64,000 nt of DNA from Setophaga petechia (GCA_024362935.1 JANCRA010000114.1:1488001-1552000); one strand, 5' to 3'. Numbered from the stretch's first letter, positions 44,290-56,990 are shown. The notes: generated by a model from the letters alone, not told the origin. Translations and numbers: made by a program.

Positions 44290-44820
44290 ATGTTATGTTT
44301 GCCCAATTATCCCTTCATAAAAAAAACCCCAAACAATATTTGAGATAGAAGCAATTTCAATTTAATACTTTAGAAAATACATAAATAAGGGATAATTTGG
44401 TTCAAATAATAGCGCGTAAGCAAAAGATAACCGCGGGGTACAGAGTGCAGGGCTCTGGGACCCTTGCCACCTCACGTACAAGCTTGCCAAGTAAAAATTA
44501 CCCCCTTATATGCCATGGGTTAATACCATCTCCTCCTATTTTCAGTTCGTCATATTTCTATCTCCGCTCTCATCACCACCTTTACCGCGCATGCGCCACC
44601 ACTCAGTTTGGTGGTCACACAAGTCTTTTGGGGGTCGTCTGATGAAGATTTCTTAGTCTTCCTCTGTGTCCTTTAATTCACCTTTGGGTTACACTTGCGC
44701 ACCAAGCCAGTGCAATGTAAGCCAAAACTAACATATCACTATATCTACATATCAAATCAATAAATCCCTATAATTAGCATTTTCTGGGACCCAACCAGGT
44801 TTTGCTTCCTTTCTGGTCAT
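44290..44820 (-). mobile_element. LTR-like retroviral fragment
   Basis: Minus strand has a GGCATATAAGGGG TATA-like box (plus near 44505), a GCGCATGCGC-type palindromic word and an A/T-rich end. These are consistent with an ERVK-type LTR. Boundaries and family are uncertain. Confidence 0.4.
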
Positions 44821-45271
44821 TTTTAGCAACTATATCTTTGGCTTCTTTCCTCCTGTCCTTGTGAACATCTGCCGGGGGAGGGGATTGGGCCCCTCCTCTC
44901 CCTCTCTTCTCTGGCATTACAACCTTTAAATATTGTTAATATTCCCAAATATTAATTACTGTACCAATATTGATTATTGTTTCAATTTTATCAGCACGAA
45001 TCATACCTATTTATCACAATGGCTGTGCTGGAGACCAAGGCTGCAGGAGGGAAATGCAGGGCTGCTGCGGGATGTGGAGGGCATTTAATTCCAGCACACA
45101 CCTCAGCTCTCTGATGACTTCAGCCTGTGACTTGTGTGTGCAAAGAGCAAATCTGGGCAGAATTGGGGCAGGGAAGGTTTGCAGAGACCTTGGGATCTGT
45201 GCTGGGCACAGAAGATATTTCCCATTGATCTGAGACTGCCTACTGTGGAAAGTGGATTTAATATCCAGCAG

Positions 45272-46690
45272 AGGAATGACTTTTTCATTTGATGGAGCTG
45301 TGCCTTCCCTTGGCTTTGTTGGCTGACAAGAAATGAACATCCCTCTGTGTCTCGGGCAGCTCCTTCTCCAAGGAATTCAGGTGGGAGTTGGAGCCAAGGA
45401 GCTGAAAGCTGCAGGTGCAGCCTGGGCTGGAGGGAGCTGAGATTTGCACAAGGCTGCTGTGAGTGCCAGGGCTTGGATGGGGGAAATGGTGGGGTGGGGG
45501 TAGGGACAGAGTCTGATTGATTGTCAGCCATGAAGGGTCTTGATTTTCATATCTATTCAAACTGCAGGAGGAGGAATTTGGATTCAGTGTCAACTGGAGA
45601 TTGCACATATCAATAAATTAACAGGGAAAAAAAAGCTACACAGGACCTAAGAAATCTTTTCTCACTGTCTTTTTAAATAGAATCTATTCAGTTGAACTAC
45701 ACTACTGGAATCTGTATAATTAACCACAAAAGATTTGAAAATTGAGATAAAATTATTCCCAGAGGCTTGGCTTGTTCAGGTGTTCTGAATGGTAATGAGC
45801 CCTGGGACACTGAATTCCTGCACTGAAGAGCTGAAGGCTGAACAAGCCTCTGCAGCAGGAAAATTCAGCAGCAGCCTCCAAGGTGCTGAGGATGTCAGCA
45901 GCCCCCAGTGAGGCCATCCCTGCCCAGAGAGCGTGGGGCAATGGGCAGACAAGGAGAGCGTCCCTGGGGCTGGGGCAGCACAACTCAGAGGCACCAGCGG
46001 CTCCAGCTGGGCAATGGAGTGTGGAATGTGGCTGGGAAAGCCCTGCCTGGGCTGGGCCAAGCAGGACACACAAGTCCTGACTCCCATCCTCCAAACAACT
46101 CTGTCAAGGAGCCATTTAAAAGGAATTACAATTGTTAGTGTCCTCTGAGTTGGATGTACTGGAGAAATACTGACAAGTGTTTCTCAGGAGTTCAAAACAA
46201 CAAAACAGCCTTTACTGGAAATTTTAGAAAATCAGAGAAACTTTGGGAAAATGTTTTATATGACATTCAATCAACAAACACACTTCTCAAAGAATTAAGT
46301 TGGCCCATGCAACTTCACAAACTCTAAACCTATTCAATTTAATGTTAATCAAAATTTGAAAGAGGACAAAAATAGAAAAAGTATTTTTCTTTCTCTCTTT
46401 TAGAGACAGAGAAAGAAAAATAAGATTTAGAGAAGCACAGACACAGCTAGCAACTCCTGGATTCTAGCACTGTTCATAAGGAAATTCCAAGGGGAGGTAG
46501 GGTCAAGATGTGTGCTTGCCTTGTGGTCAGCCTTCAATACCCCTTGGTCTTGCTGGGCCCTTCCCCCAGGTGGGGCTTGGGCTCATTTGGTCCCTCAGGA
46601 GCTGGGCTGGGGCTGCAGAGGTGGCTGTGGAGCATTGCCTGTGCTGTGCCAGGGACTGGCAGCCACTGTTGGGCTGGGATAGAGGCTCTC
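45272..46690 (-). repeat. Left arm of inverted pair D (module R, empty site)
   Basis: Reverse complement of 53265-56142, except that this arm lacks the 1485-bp LTR present at 53675-55159. It contains module R (45480-45890). Open frames are short and shared with the other arm. The single uninterrupted GACAT at 46262-46266 marks the empty insertion site. Confidence 0.85.
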
Positions 46691-47630
46691 AAGGCCTTGT
46701 TGGTAACAGGGTGAAGGAGCCCTGGCCCAGGCTCTGGCCCTGGGGGACACGGGGACGCTGCCGGGGGGTCCCTGTCCCCCTGTGCCACCCCCAGGGCCCC
46801 GGCCCCCCCGTCCCCGTGTCAGGCTCTGGGGTCGATCTGGTGGAACATCCTCTGGGGGAGGCTGCGGGGCTGGGGGCGGGGGCACCCGGGGGGACAGGGG
46901 AGCCCGCTGTGCACGAGCAGGGTTGGACTGCTCTGGGGGGAGCTGTGAGGGGGGCCGGGGCAGAGTGACCTCCCCAGTGATGTCACACAGCCCCTGGGAT
47001 GTCACATAGCCTTCCTGTGATGTCATACAGCCCCTGTGATGTCACACAGCCTTCTGTGATGTCACACAGCCCCTGCTATGTCACACAGCAAACTGGGATG
47101 TCACAGCCATCTCTTGGATGTCACACAGCACCTTTGTGATGTCACAGAGCCAATGTTGTGATGTCACCCTGTGATATCATACAACTGCATTGTGATGTCA
47201 CTGAAGATTGTGTGATGTCACAAAATCAACCTTTGATTTCTCAGTCTGCTCTAGGATGTTACACATCCACCCAGTGATGTCACAACCCTCTCTCTGATGT
47301 CAGAGAGCCACCCTCTATGATGGCAGGATCTGTTTCATGGCCTTACACCCTACTTTATGATGTCACAGACAGCTGTGTGATGTCACAACCCCCTCACTGA
47401 TGTCACAAAACCCCCTCTGTCATGTCCTACTGCCACTCTTTAATGGTACAGCACACACTTTGACCTCACAACCTGCTCTATGATGTCATCCAGCTATGCC
47501 ATGATGTCACAGTCTGCTTTGTGATGTCACAGAATCCCTTCTATGATGCTGTAGCTGCTCAGCGGCCTCACACAACAAACTGTGTGATGTCATAGCCCAA
47601 TCTGTGACCTCACACAACCCACTCTTTGCT
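46690..47630 (+). repeat. GC-rich module plus TGATGTCA array, copy 3
   Basis: GC-rich block 46690-46975 then a TGATGTCA array. Same order and sense as 850-1730, and inverted relative to 49180-50230. Confidence 0.85.
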
Positions 47631-50600
47631 GGCCTGGGCCTTTTGGGGGCCACCTCTCATCTGCTTTCAAAACACAGGTGGACTGTGCTTTCCTTCTCAT
47701 GGAAAAACCATCTCTCAAGTCCAGGCATCCATGGCCAAAATGGAGAATCAGCCTCTGAAATTCCTTATATCCAAGGATATCTCCCAGACAAAAGCTGCCA
47801 GGCCTGTCCAGGTTGTCTTGGTTTCCTGAGGGCCAGCTCTCATCTGCCTTTGAAACACTGGGGCTCTGTACTTTCATTCCTATGGAAAAGAACTGTCCTT
47901 CTTGTCCAGATGCCCATAGACAAAAGTGGGGTTTGGCCTCCCAAATTCTGTCTATCCAAGGATTCTCCCCTGACCACAGCTCTGGCTGGCCTTGGCCTCC
48001 TTAGGGCTGCCTCTAATCAGCCTTTGAAACACTGGGGCTCTTCCCTTTCCTTCCTATGGAGAACTGTCATTCCAGTCCAGGAACCCATGGCTGAAATGGA
48101 ATTCCACCCCCAAAACTTCCCATATATCCAAGGATTGCTTTCAGACAAAAGCTGCAAGGACAGACAGGTCTGGCTGGCCTTGGCCTCTGGTGGCTGCTTC
48201 TCATTTGCCTTCAAACCCTGGGGTTCTGTGATTTCCTTCCTATAGAAAAGAACTGTCCCTCTTGTCCAGCTGCTCTCGGCCTCTAGCACTTGACCACTCT
48301 ATAGGGACACAGGAGCTCTGTGCTCAGTGGGATGGAGAGTGAGGACAGCAGAGGAGAGCCCTGGGAGGGACTGAAGGGTGTTTTCAGAGATTGGAGATCC
48401 TTTTGACATAGTATAGAGCAGCCAGAGAGAGAAAGAATTAATGCCAAGGGCAGCTGGGGAGGCCCAGACTGGACACCAGCAGAATGGAATTTCCCTGCCA
48501 GGGCAGGGCTGTGGTGCAGCACGTCCCCCAGCAGGAGCCTGGAGCAGTCCCAAGGCTTTGTGTGGGCAGGCAGAGGCAGGCAGGAGGCAGAGCTGTCAGC
48601 AAAGGAAGGGCCCAGCCAGGTGGGGCAGCCGGGGGATGCCGACAGCCTGCAGGGACAGAGACGCTGGTTTGCTCAGCATCAGAGACACCTTTGCCTTGCT
48701 TGTCCCCACCTGCCATCACTGCCACCAATGTTCTACTCTACCTGGAACCTGGGGGCACTTTGTCAGTCCTGTCCGTCTGAAGGATCTATTTAAAGTATGA
48801 GAAACTTCAGTGTTTCACTCTCTTTTTGAGTTCTTGAGAAGTTCTTTGAGCTCTCTCTAAGGGACTGAGTCTGATGCAAAGAGCACCAAAGCCCCTGAGG
48901 GTCATTACAGTCCCTGTGCTGTGTCTGTGCTGCTGAGCTGGGCCGGGCTCCTGGCCCAGAGGCAGCTCCTGGCAAGGGCAGCGCTGCAGAGAGACAGCTC
49001 TGGCCAGGAGCAGCTCCTGTGCACAGCCCAGCAGGGCTGGGCCACTGCCAGGGCCCCTCAGGGACACCAGCAGGGCACAGACAGAGCTCACAGGGGCTCA
49101 GCACTGCCAGGGGCTGTGGCATGGCCTAGAGGGGGCTGTGTCACAGCAGCAGCTCTGTGGCTGTGTCATAGAGGCACAGAGCAGCTGTGATGTCAGCAAG
49201 GGGCTGTGTGACAGCACAGAGTGGGCTGTGTGAGGTCACAGGTTGGGCTGTGACATCACAGAGTTTGTTGTGTGAGGTCACTGAGCAGCTACAACATCAC
49301 AGAGGGGATTCTGTGACATCACAGAGCAGGCTGTGACATCATGGCATGACTGTGTGACGTCATAGAGTGGGCTTTGAGGTCAAAGTGTGTGCTGTGAGAT
49401 TACAGAGTGGCAGTATGACATCACAGAGAGGGTTTTGTGACATCAGAGAGTGTGTTCTGACATCACAGATCTGTCTGTGACCTCACAGAGTAGGGTGTGA
49501 GACCAGAGAGCAAATCCTGCCATCATAGAGGGTGGCTCTGTGTCATCAGAGTGGGTTGTGACATAAATGGGTGGCTGTGACATCACAGAACAGACTGTGA
49601 CATCACTGGACAGTGACATCACATGGTGACTTTTTGACATCACAGAGTCTTCTGTGACATCACAGTGCTGCTGCATGACATTCCAGGATGACATCCCAGA
49701 GTTGGCTCTGTGACATCACAAGGGTGCTGTGTGACATCCATAAGTGGACTGTGACATCACAGATGGCTGTGTGACATCGAAAAATAGCTCTGTTTCATCG
49801 TAGAGGATGCTGTGTGACATCACAGGAGCTGTGTGAGGATACAGACAATGGCTATGTGACAACATAGAGGCCTGTGTGACATCACAGATCAGCTGTGTGA
49901 CATCACAGGGGCTGTGTGACATCACAGGGGCTGTGTGAGGTCACTGGGGAGGTCACTCTGCCCCGGCCCCCCTCACAGCTCCCCCCAGAGCAGTCCAACC
50001 CTGCTCGTGCACAGCAGGGTCCCCTGTCCCCCCGGGTCCCCCCGCCCCCGGCCCCGCAGCCTCCCCCAGAGGATGTTCCACCAGATCGACCCCAGAGCCT
50101 GACACGGGGACGGGGGGCCGGGGCCCTGGGGGCGGCACAGGGGGACAGGGACCCCCCGGCAGCGTCCCCGTGTCCCCCAGGGCCAGAGCCTGGGCCAGGG
50201 CTCCTTCACCCTGTTACCAACGAGGCCTTGAGAGCGCTGAAAAAATCCCCAGCAAGGGATCAGCAAAACCCAGATTGAATATTAAGGGACAGCAGCACAA
50301 AGTTCCTTGGCAAGAGTCACTCTGCTCCTGACTGGACACTTCAGGCACATGAAGGAAACAAATCAACAACAAAACCAAACCAAATCCAGGCAATCACACC
50401 AGAAATGAGCCAAGAACTTTCCCTGTGTTTTTGACAAAAGGACAGTGAGAGCAAGGATAAAAGGAATATGGCCTAACAGTTTACAGAGGTCAAACCTAAC
50501 AGGAGTTAACTTACACCTTAACTGGTACCTTAAACTTCACAATTTAGGAAAAGAACAGCACTTAACACTATTTAACCTAACTTAAAACCTATGACTTAGC

Positions 50601-51092
50601 AATTTAACAGAAGAGCAACACTTAACAATATTTAACTTAGCTAATAACTCAAATTAAACTTTACAAACTAGCAAAAGAACCACTCTTAGCAGCATATAAC
50701 TTAGCTTAGACCTTGTGATTTACCCTTACTTACTGATATCTGGCTATCTGACTGACTCAGCTATCCAAGGCACTCCAACCCCTCAGAGAGCAGCATTTCT
50801 GCCACATTTCCCCAGCACAGGCACTCCTGTGTGCACACAGACACAAAGAGTCAGTGCAAGGCACCTGAGAGAAATTCCCCTGAGGGCAGGAAATGCTCCC
50901 TGTGGATCCTTTGGCATCTCCCCAGCAGTGGGTGAAGGGCTGAGTCTGGAGGAGTGGGGGGATGGGCCCAGGCTCCGTGGTTGTTGGGGATCCCCGAGTG
51001 CAGCAAACGGGAGAGTTCCCGGCTGGGAGAGGCCCCACTCAGAGGGAGTGGCTGGCCCAGGAGAGCTCCAAGGGCTCCTTTTGGAGCGCTGT
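47571..51092 (-). repeat. Right arm of outer inverted repeat
   Basis: Partner of 1-3326. In plus-strand order it has four 180-bp units (47630-48290), module M (48290-49180), a TGATGTCA array (49180-49935), the GC-rich block (49935-50230), the 60-bp repeats (50470-50740) and the GC-rich end (50750-51092). Confidence 0.9.
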
Positions 51093-51400
51093 GTGTAGGG
51101 CCCCAAGAGAGGGGCTGCAGTCCCAGCAATGGCTCATCCTGGCCGCACTTGGCACCAACAGCTTTCTTTGGCAGTGTGAGAACAGGGATGTTGTGCCACT
51201 GAGGGAACAAAAGCAGTTCCCAGGGCTGCTCCTGCAGAAAGCAGGAGCTGGTTGGGCAGCAGCAGTGGCTGGAGCAGACAGTGTTTGTGATGAGCTGCAG
51301 AGGAGCTGAGCCCAGGGGCTGTTGGCCAAGGCTGAGCCCCAAGGAGCATTTCTCAGCTGGCAGGGCGGGTTGAGAAGGGGAGGGGGGAATGCAGCAGCAC
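51093..51400. other. Sequence flanking the inverted repeat, no gene recognised
   Basis: GC-rich. It continues the arm beyond the point where its partner leaves the window, then meets the 37-bp array. Confidence 0.35.
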
Positions 51401-52580
51401 AGGGCCCATGGAACCAAGGGACCATTGTGACAATGTGGGGCCCTTTGACAGCAAGGGACCATTGTGACACTGTGGGGCCCTGTGAGACCAAGGGACCATT
51501 GTGACACTGTGGGGCCCTGTGACACCAAGGGACCATTGTGACACTGTGGGGCCTTATGGTATCATGTAGAGCACTATGACATTGCTGGGCTTCATGGAAC
51601 CAAGGGGACCATTGTGACACTGGGTACCTCTATGGAATGTAGGGCTCATTGTGACACTGAGAGGCCCCATCAAACCAAGGGTCCATTGTGACACCATGGA
51701 GTTTCATGGAACCATGGAGACCAGTATGACACTTTGGGGTGTCATGGGACCAAGGGGCCGTTGTGACGCTGCAAGACCCCATGGTCTCACAGTGGTGTCA
51801 AAGGTCCATTGTGGCATTTAAAGGCCTAATGGAATCATGGAGAGACCATTAGGACACTTCACAACCTCATGGAACAATGGAGGCCATTGTGACACTTTGG
51901 GGTGTCATGGAACCAAGGGGCCATTGTGATACTGAGGGGACTCATGGAATCATGGAGACCATTGTGACACTGTGAGGTCCCATGAAATAAACAAAGCATT
52001 GTGACACTGTGAGATCTCATGGAATCATTGAGACCATTGTGACCCTGGGGTTCCCCAGAGAACCAAGAGGACCATTGTGATCCTGTGGGACCTCGTGAAA
52101 TCAAGAGGCCTTTGTGACACTGCAGGGCTGCATGGAACCAAAGGTCCATTGTGACATTGCAGGACCTGATCTTATCAGTGGTCCATTGTGACACTGTGGA
52201 GCCAAAGGAGACCATTGTGGCACTGCAAATCCTGATAATCCAAAGGTCCATTTTGATATTGCAGGTCTCATGGAACAGAAGAGTCACCTGACATTGTGGG
52301 GCCTGGGGAACCACAGGAACCATGGGGACACTGCAAGGCTTCATGGGGACCACTGTGAAACTGCAGAGCCTTGTGGAACCTGGGGGCCACTGTGCCACTG
52401 TGGGACCCCATGACAACCAAGGCTCCATTGTGACACTGCAGGTCTTCTTGTAATCAAGGGGCCATTGTGACACTGCTGGACCCCCTGGAAACAAGTCACC
52501 ACTATGGCACAGGGGGGCCTTGTGGACCCAAGGCACCATTGTGACACTGTGGAGCCCCACAAAACCAAGGGAACATGGAA
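51400..52580 (+). repeat. 37-bp repeat array
   Basis: About 30 degenerate units in the 9690-11570 sense. It produces the longest repeat-driven frame (about 233 codons at 51859-52560, minus), which is a three-frame permutation of the unit and not a gene. Confidence 0.85.
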
Positions 52581-53150
52581 CAAAACTGGCTGTTTAGCCT
52601 CCCATGGACTGCCTGACTGGTCCAGCTGACCTTGGCATGTTGAGGGTCTCTTCTCATCTGCTCCTGAAACACTGAGGCTCCATGCTTTCCTTCCTATGGA
52701 AAAGAACTCTCTTTCTCCAGGCACCTATGGCCAGCATTGGGATTTCACCTCCAAATTTCCTTATATCCAGAGATTGTTCCTGTTGGAATATTGCCAGGAC
52801 AAGTCTGGTTGGCAATGTTTTCATGAGGGTCGCCTCCCATCGGTCCCCAAAAGCCTGGGGAAGACTCCGTGCTTTCCTTCCCATGGGAAAGAATTGTTCT
52901 GCTTCTCCAGGTGCCCATGGCTGAGATTGGGCTTCCGCCTCCAAAATTCCCTATATCCAAAGACTGCTCCCAGACAAAATCTGCCATTCCTGAAAAGTCT
53001 GGCTGGCCTTGGCCTAGTGAGGCTCTCACCTGCCTTCCAAACACTGGGGCTCTGTGCTTTCCTTCCTATGGAAAAGAACTGTTCCCCTCATCCAGGTGCC
53101 AATGGCAAGAATTGGGATTTCCCCTCCAACATTCCCTGTTGTGACAGACT
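52580..53150 (-). repeat. ~180-bp repeat units
   Basis: Three units, same sense as 47630-48290, with words TTCCTATGGAAAAGAACT and CCTATATCCAAAGACTGC. They directly abut the 37-bp array. Confidence 0.8.
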
Positions 53151-53674
53151 GGAAGAGATTGTTGGCTGGAAACATTTCATGTGTGTGGCGGAGGAAGGGG
53201 CAGGTCCAGACTTGCCCTGCCCTGGAACCCCAGCCCTGCCCTGCCCTGGAACCCCAATCCCCCCAGAGCCTCTATCCCAGCCCAGCAGTGGCTGCCAGTC
53301 CCTGGCACAGCACAGGCAATGCTCCACAGCCACCTCTGCAGCCCCAGCCCAGCTCCTGAGGGACCAAATGAGCCCAAGCCCCACCTGGGGGAAGGGCCCA
53401 GCAAGACCAAGGGGTATTGAAGGCTGACCACAAGGCAAGCACACATCTTGGCCCTACATCCTCTTGGAATTTTTGTCTAAATAGTGCTGGAATCCATGAG
53501 TTGGTAGCTGTGTGTGTGCTTCTCTATATCTTTTTCGTCTTTCTCTTTTTTTGTGTCTTCTGTTTCTGTGCTTTTGCAAATTTTGATTAACATTAATTTG
53601 AACAGGCTTAGAGTTTGTGAAGTTGAATGGGCTAAGTCAATGCTTTGAGAAGTGTTTATTGTTGATTGAATGTC

Positions 53675-55159
53675 TGTTGTAGTTTGACATGAGAAGAATT
53701 TTAAAAAGTAATACAAAACGTTTTTGTGTAACTGACAATCTGTTAAACCACTGAGATACTGAACACGCCTCTGTGAAACACAAATGTTAAAGACGAAAAA
53801 ACCCAGGAACCTCCTCTTTCTTTTCCAGTCAACAAAGAAGCAGCGCGCCCCATTTCAACCAAACCAAACCAAACCAAACCAAACCGAACCAAGCAACCCT
53901 GCCATGGGCTGAGCCCCTTCCCCCCTCCCCAGGCTGCCCCCTCCCCATCGGCCCCATTCTAACCAAACCAAATCCCAACAACTCCCAAACAGGAAAACAA
54001 CAGAGGCTGCAAAACCCCAACCAGAACAAAGCCAGCCACAGCTATTAAAATCTTACCATCAAGTCCCCTCCCCACAACACAACTCAAACCAAAAACCCCT
54101 ACAACCTACAACCCATACAAAATAACCCTACAACTAAAAACTTAAACACAAAAAAAGCCAAAAACCAAACATAAAACCCATCCTAACACAACCCGAACCA
54201 CAACTTCCACCAGAAGTTACTGGCACATCAGGTCTTAATCATTTCAATACTTCAATCCTCCCTCGAGTGAAAGAAAAAAAAAATGCAAGCATATAAAAAA
54301 ACAATATAAAGCCATAAAAGTCAGTAAAGAAGAAATGAAATCCCAAATAAAAAAAAGAAAAATACCTTAATATTAAAACTAAAATCCTCTTATAAAGAAA
54401 ATACTCTTTTTCATTAGAAAATATAAAACTATTAAAAGATTCAAATTAATATCAAACAAAAACATTCATACTAAAATAAACAAATTTACTGTTAAAACAA
54501 CAGTAAATTCATCAAAATTTTAAACAAGGAAAAAAAATATATCCAGTATCCCCGAGAAAAGATCTGTATTTCCAGAGAAAAAAATTATTTTTTAAGTAAA
54601 TTATAAAAATTTTTACCTTTAAAGAACTCATTTTTAAAACAATATTCCATAAGTTGACATGGCCCATCAACAAGCTGTTAAAAACCTTGTAGCAATAAAA
54701 ACAACTTCCCAATGACAAAGTTCCCCAGACAACTGTTATCCATGACAAAATTAATAACCACAAAAAACCTAATTTTTAATCTTGTAAAAAAATATCCATA
54801 ATCTTAACAAGAAAAACTTCTTTCCCAAAGCAAACTAAAAAAAATATTATTCTAGAAATAGTAAACTAACTAGTAGTTTCTAGTTTTTTAATGTTGTCAG
54901 TAAAATAATTGTAAAGAAAAAGATGTTCTAAAGAGTTTCTTTTAATTCTTACTAGCTTTTTTCTTTTATTTACTTTTAATAAATTTTTTAATACCCTATT
55001 AAAATTTTATGCCTACTTTACCTTTCTTGCAATCCTATCTCACAACTAAATAAATACATAAATAATCAACTGTCATTAAAACCTACCACACTCATCAATA
55101 CACTGTTAAAAAGTCTCAAAAATAGAAAAATATGAATTTAACAAACCAAAACTACTACA
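53675..55159 (+). mobile_element. LTR-like insertion, G-depleted, 5-bp target duplication
   Basis: Begins TGTTGTAGTTTG and ends CAAAACTACTACA (imperfect inverted termini), flanked on both sides by ATGTC (53670-53674, 55160-55164). A 5-bp duplication suits ERVL-class integration. It is homologous to 20229-21853 in opposite orientation. From about 54060 the plus strand is strikingly poor in G: 5 G in roughly 165 bases at 54061-54226. AT-rich stretches at 54240-55150 hold only trivial frames. Confidence 0.8.
53856..53893 (+). repeat. (AACCA)n tract
   Basis: Seven pentamers, one AACCG. It lies where the sister copy at 21370-21640 has GGCCGGGCC-type sequence on the equivalent strand. Confidence 0.9.
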
Positions 55160-55539
55160 ATGTCATCCTTAACGCTTTGTCAAAGTTTGTCTGATTTTCT
55201 AAAGTTGCCAGTAAAGGCTGTTTAGTTCTTTTGAGCTCCTCAGAATACCTTGTTGGTATTTCTCCAGTACATCCAACTCAGAGGACACAAACAATTGTAA
55301 TTCCTTTTACATGAGAGAGTTGTTTGGGGAAGGGGAGTCAGGGCTCGTGTGTCCTGCTTGGCCCAGCCCAGGCAGGGCTTTCCCAGCCACATCCCACACT
55401 CCATTGCCCAGCTGGAGCCGCTGGTGCCTCTGAGTTGTGCTGCCCCAGCCCCAGGGACGCTCTCCTTGTCTGCCCATTGCCCCACGCTCTCTGGGCAGGG
55501 ATGGCCTCAGTGGGGGCTGCTGACATCCTCAGCACCTTG

Positions 55540-55945
55540 GAGGCTGCTGCTGAATTTTCCTGCTGCAGAGGCTTGTTCAGCCTTCAGCTCTTCAGTGCAG
55601 GAATTCAGTGTCCCAGGGCTCATTAACATTCACAACACCTGAACAAGCCAAGCCTCAGGGAATAATTTGATTTCAGTTTCCAAATCATTTGTGGTTAATT
55701 TGATCGATTTCAGTAGTGTGTTCAAACAGAATGTATTCCACTTATAAAGACAGTGAGAAAACTTTTTTAAGGTCCTGTTTAGGTTTTATTCCTGTTCATA
55801 AATCAATATGTGTAGTCTCCATTTGACACTGAATCCAAGTACCTCCTCATACGGTTTCAATGGATATGGAAATCAAGACCCTTCATGGCTGACAATCAAT
55901 CAGACTCTGTCCCTACCCCCACCCCACCATTTCCCCCATCCAAGC
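55540..55945 (+). repeat. Dispersed module R, copy 3
   Basis: GAGGCTGCTGCTGAATTTTC through CAAGACCCTTCATGGCTGAC, parallel to 13340-13750. Confidence 0.7.
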
Positions 55946-56142
55946 CCTGGCACTCAGAGCAGCCTTGTGCAAATCTGAGCTCCCTCCAGCCCAGGCTGCA
56001 CCTGCAGCTTTCAGCTCCTTGGCTCCAACTCCCACCTGCTTTCCTTGCAGAAGGAGCTGCCCGAGACACAGAGGGATGTTCATTTCTTGTCAGCCAACAA
56101 AGCCAAGGGAAGGCACAGCTCCATCAAATGCAGAAGTCATTC

Positions 56143-56990
56143 TTCTCCCTGGCTCTGCTCTGCCCCTGCCCCCCACAGCCTGTCCTGTTGCCTTCATCCC
56201 TCCTTTACCCGGGACTTCGTGGGACAAGGGAGCTCTGCTGTGGCTATGGAGGGAGGTCCAAGTGCCACCACTGGAGTGGGAACCACAACTCATCAGGTTT
56301 GTGTCCTTTGGGTTCAGGAACTGGTGAGACTCAGAGGCACAGAAAGTTTCTCTTCATGGCCAACAGACCACAGTTGAACAGGACACAATTTAATAACAAT
56401 CCTGCTCTTCCCTGAGCTATGTGCAATGTCGCAGTAGCATCTGATGAGTCCACCATCCACAGGTGATTTCCATACTAAAATTCATTTCAGACAAACGTGG
56501 TTCTGTGACAAATATAAACACAATTAAATTCTTGTATCAGGATGCTCCTTCTGGAGTGGGGGAAAAAACAACTCAAACATTTCCTGATTTGCAAAGCTGT
56601 CAGTGGTGATGGAGAAGGGAGGTCAGGCTGCTCTTGGTGTTGAGGAAATGCTGAAACCAGCCTGACTCATTTCATCTCCTCCTGTCCTGGCTGATCTCCC
56701 CTCTTTCCCCTTCCACCCATTGGCTTTTGTCTCCCACCAGCCCCCCGGTGAAGAGCCTGGCTCTGTGTTCTCCATCCCCTCCTGGCTGGCACTGCCAGGC
56801 TGGGATGAGGAGCCCCTCAGCCTTCCCTGCTGTGGGCTGGACAAGCCCAGCTCCCTCAGCCTCTGCTCACAGCCCAAGGGCTCCAGCCCCACCGTGGAGG
56901 CCCTTCCCAGACCCTGCTCCAGCTGCCAGACATCTTTCCTGCCCTGGGCAGCCCAAACCAGGCCACAGGGACCTGGATAATCCCCATCCT
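56143..56990. other. Intergenic, no gene recognised
   Basis: AT-rich at 56380-56600, then GC-rich. Open frames of 86-112 codons without recognisable domains. Confidence 0.35.

Larger units (their letters stand above)
53265..56142 (+). repeat. Right arm of inverted pair D (filled site)
   Basis: Mirror of 45272-46690, enlarged by the LTR-like insertion at 53675-55159. Homology ends at CAGAAGTCATTC near 56142. Confidence 0.85.

Noticed and set aside
51859..52560. 233-codon repetitive frame in a 37-bp array
   Set aside because: A three-frame permutation of the repeat unit; the equivalent frames in other arrays are broken at different places.
54060..55150. G-poor, A/C-rich stretch as a nuclear mitochondrial insertion
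   Set aside because: The composition is reminiscent of mitochondrial light-strand sequence, but no mitochondrial gene is recognisable. The stretch aligns with the LTR family at 20.2-21.9 kb.
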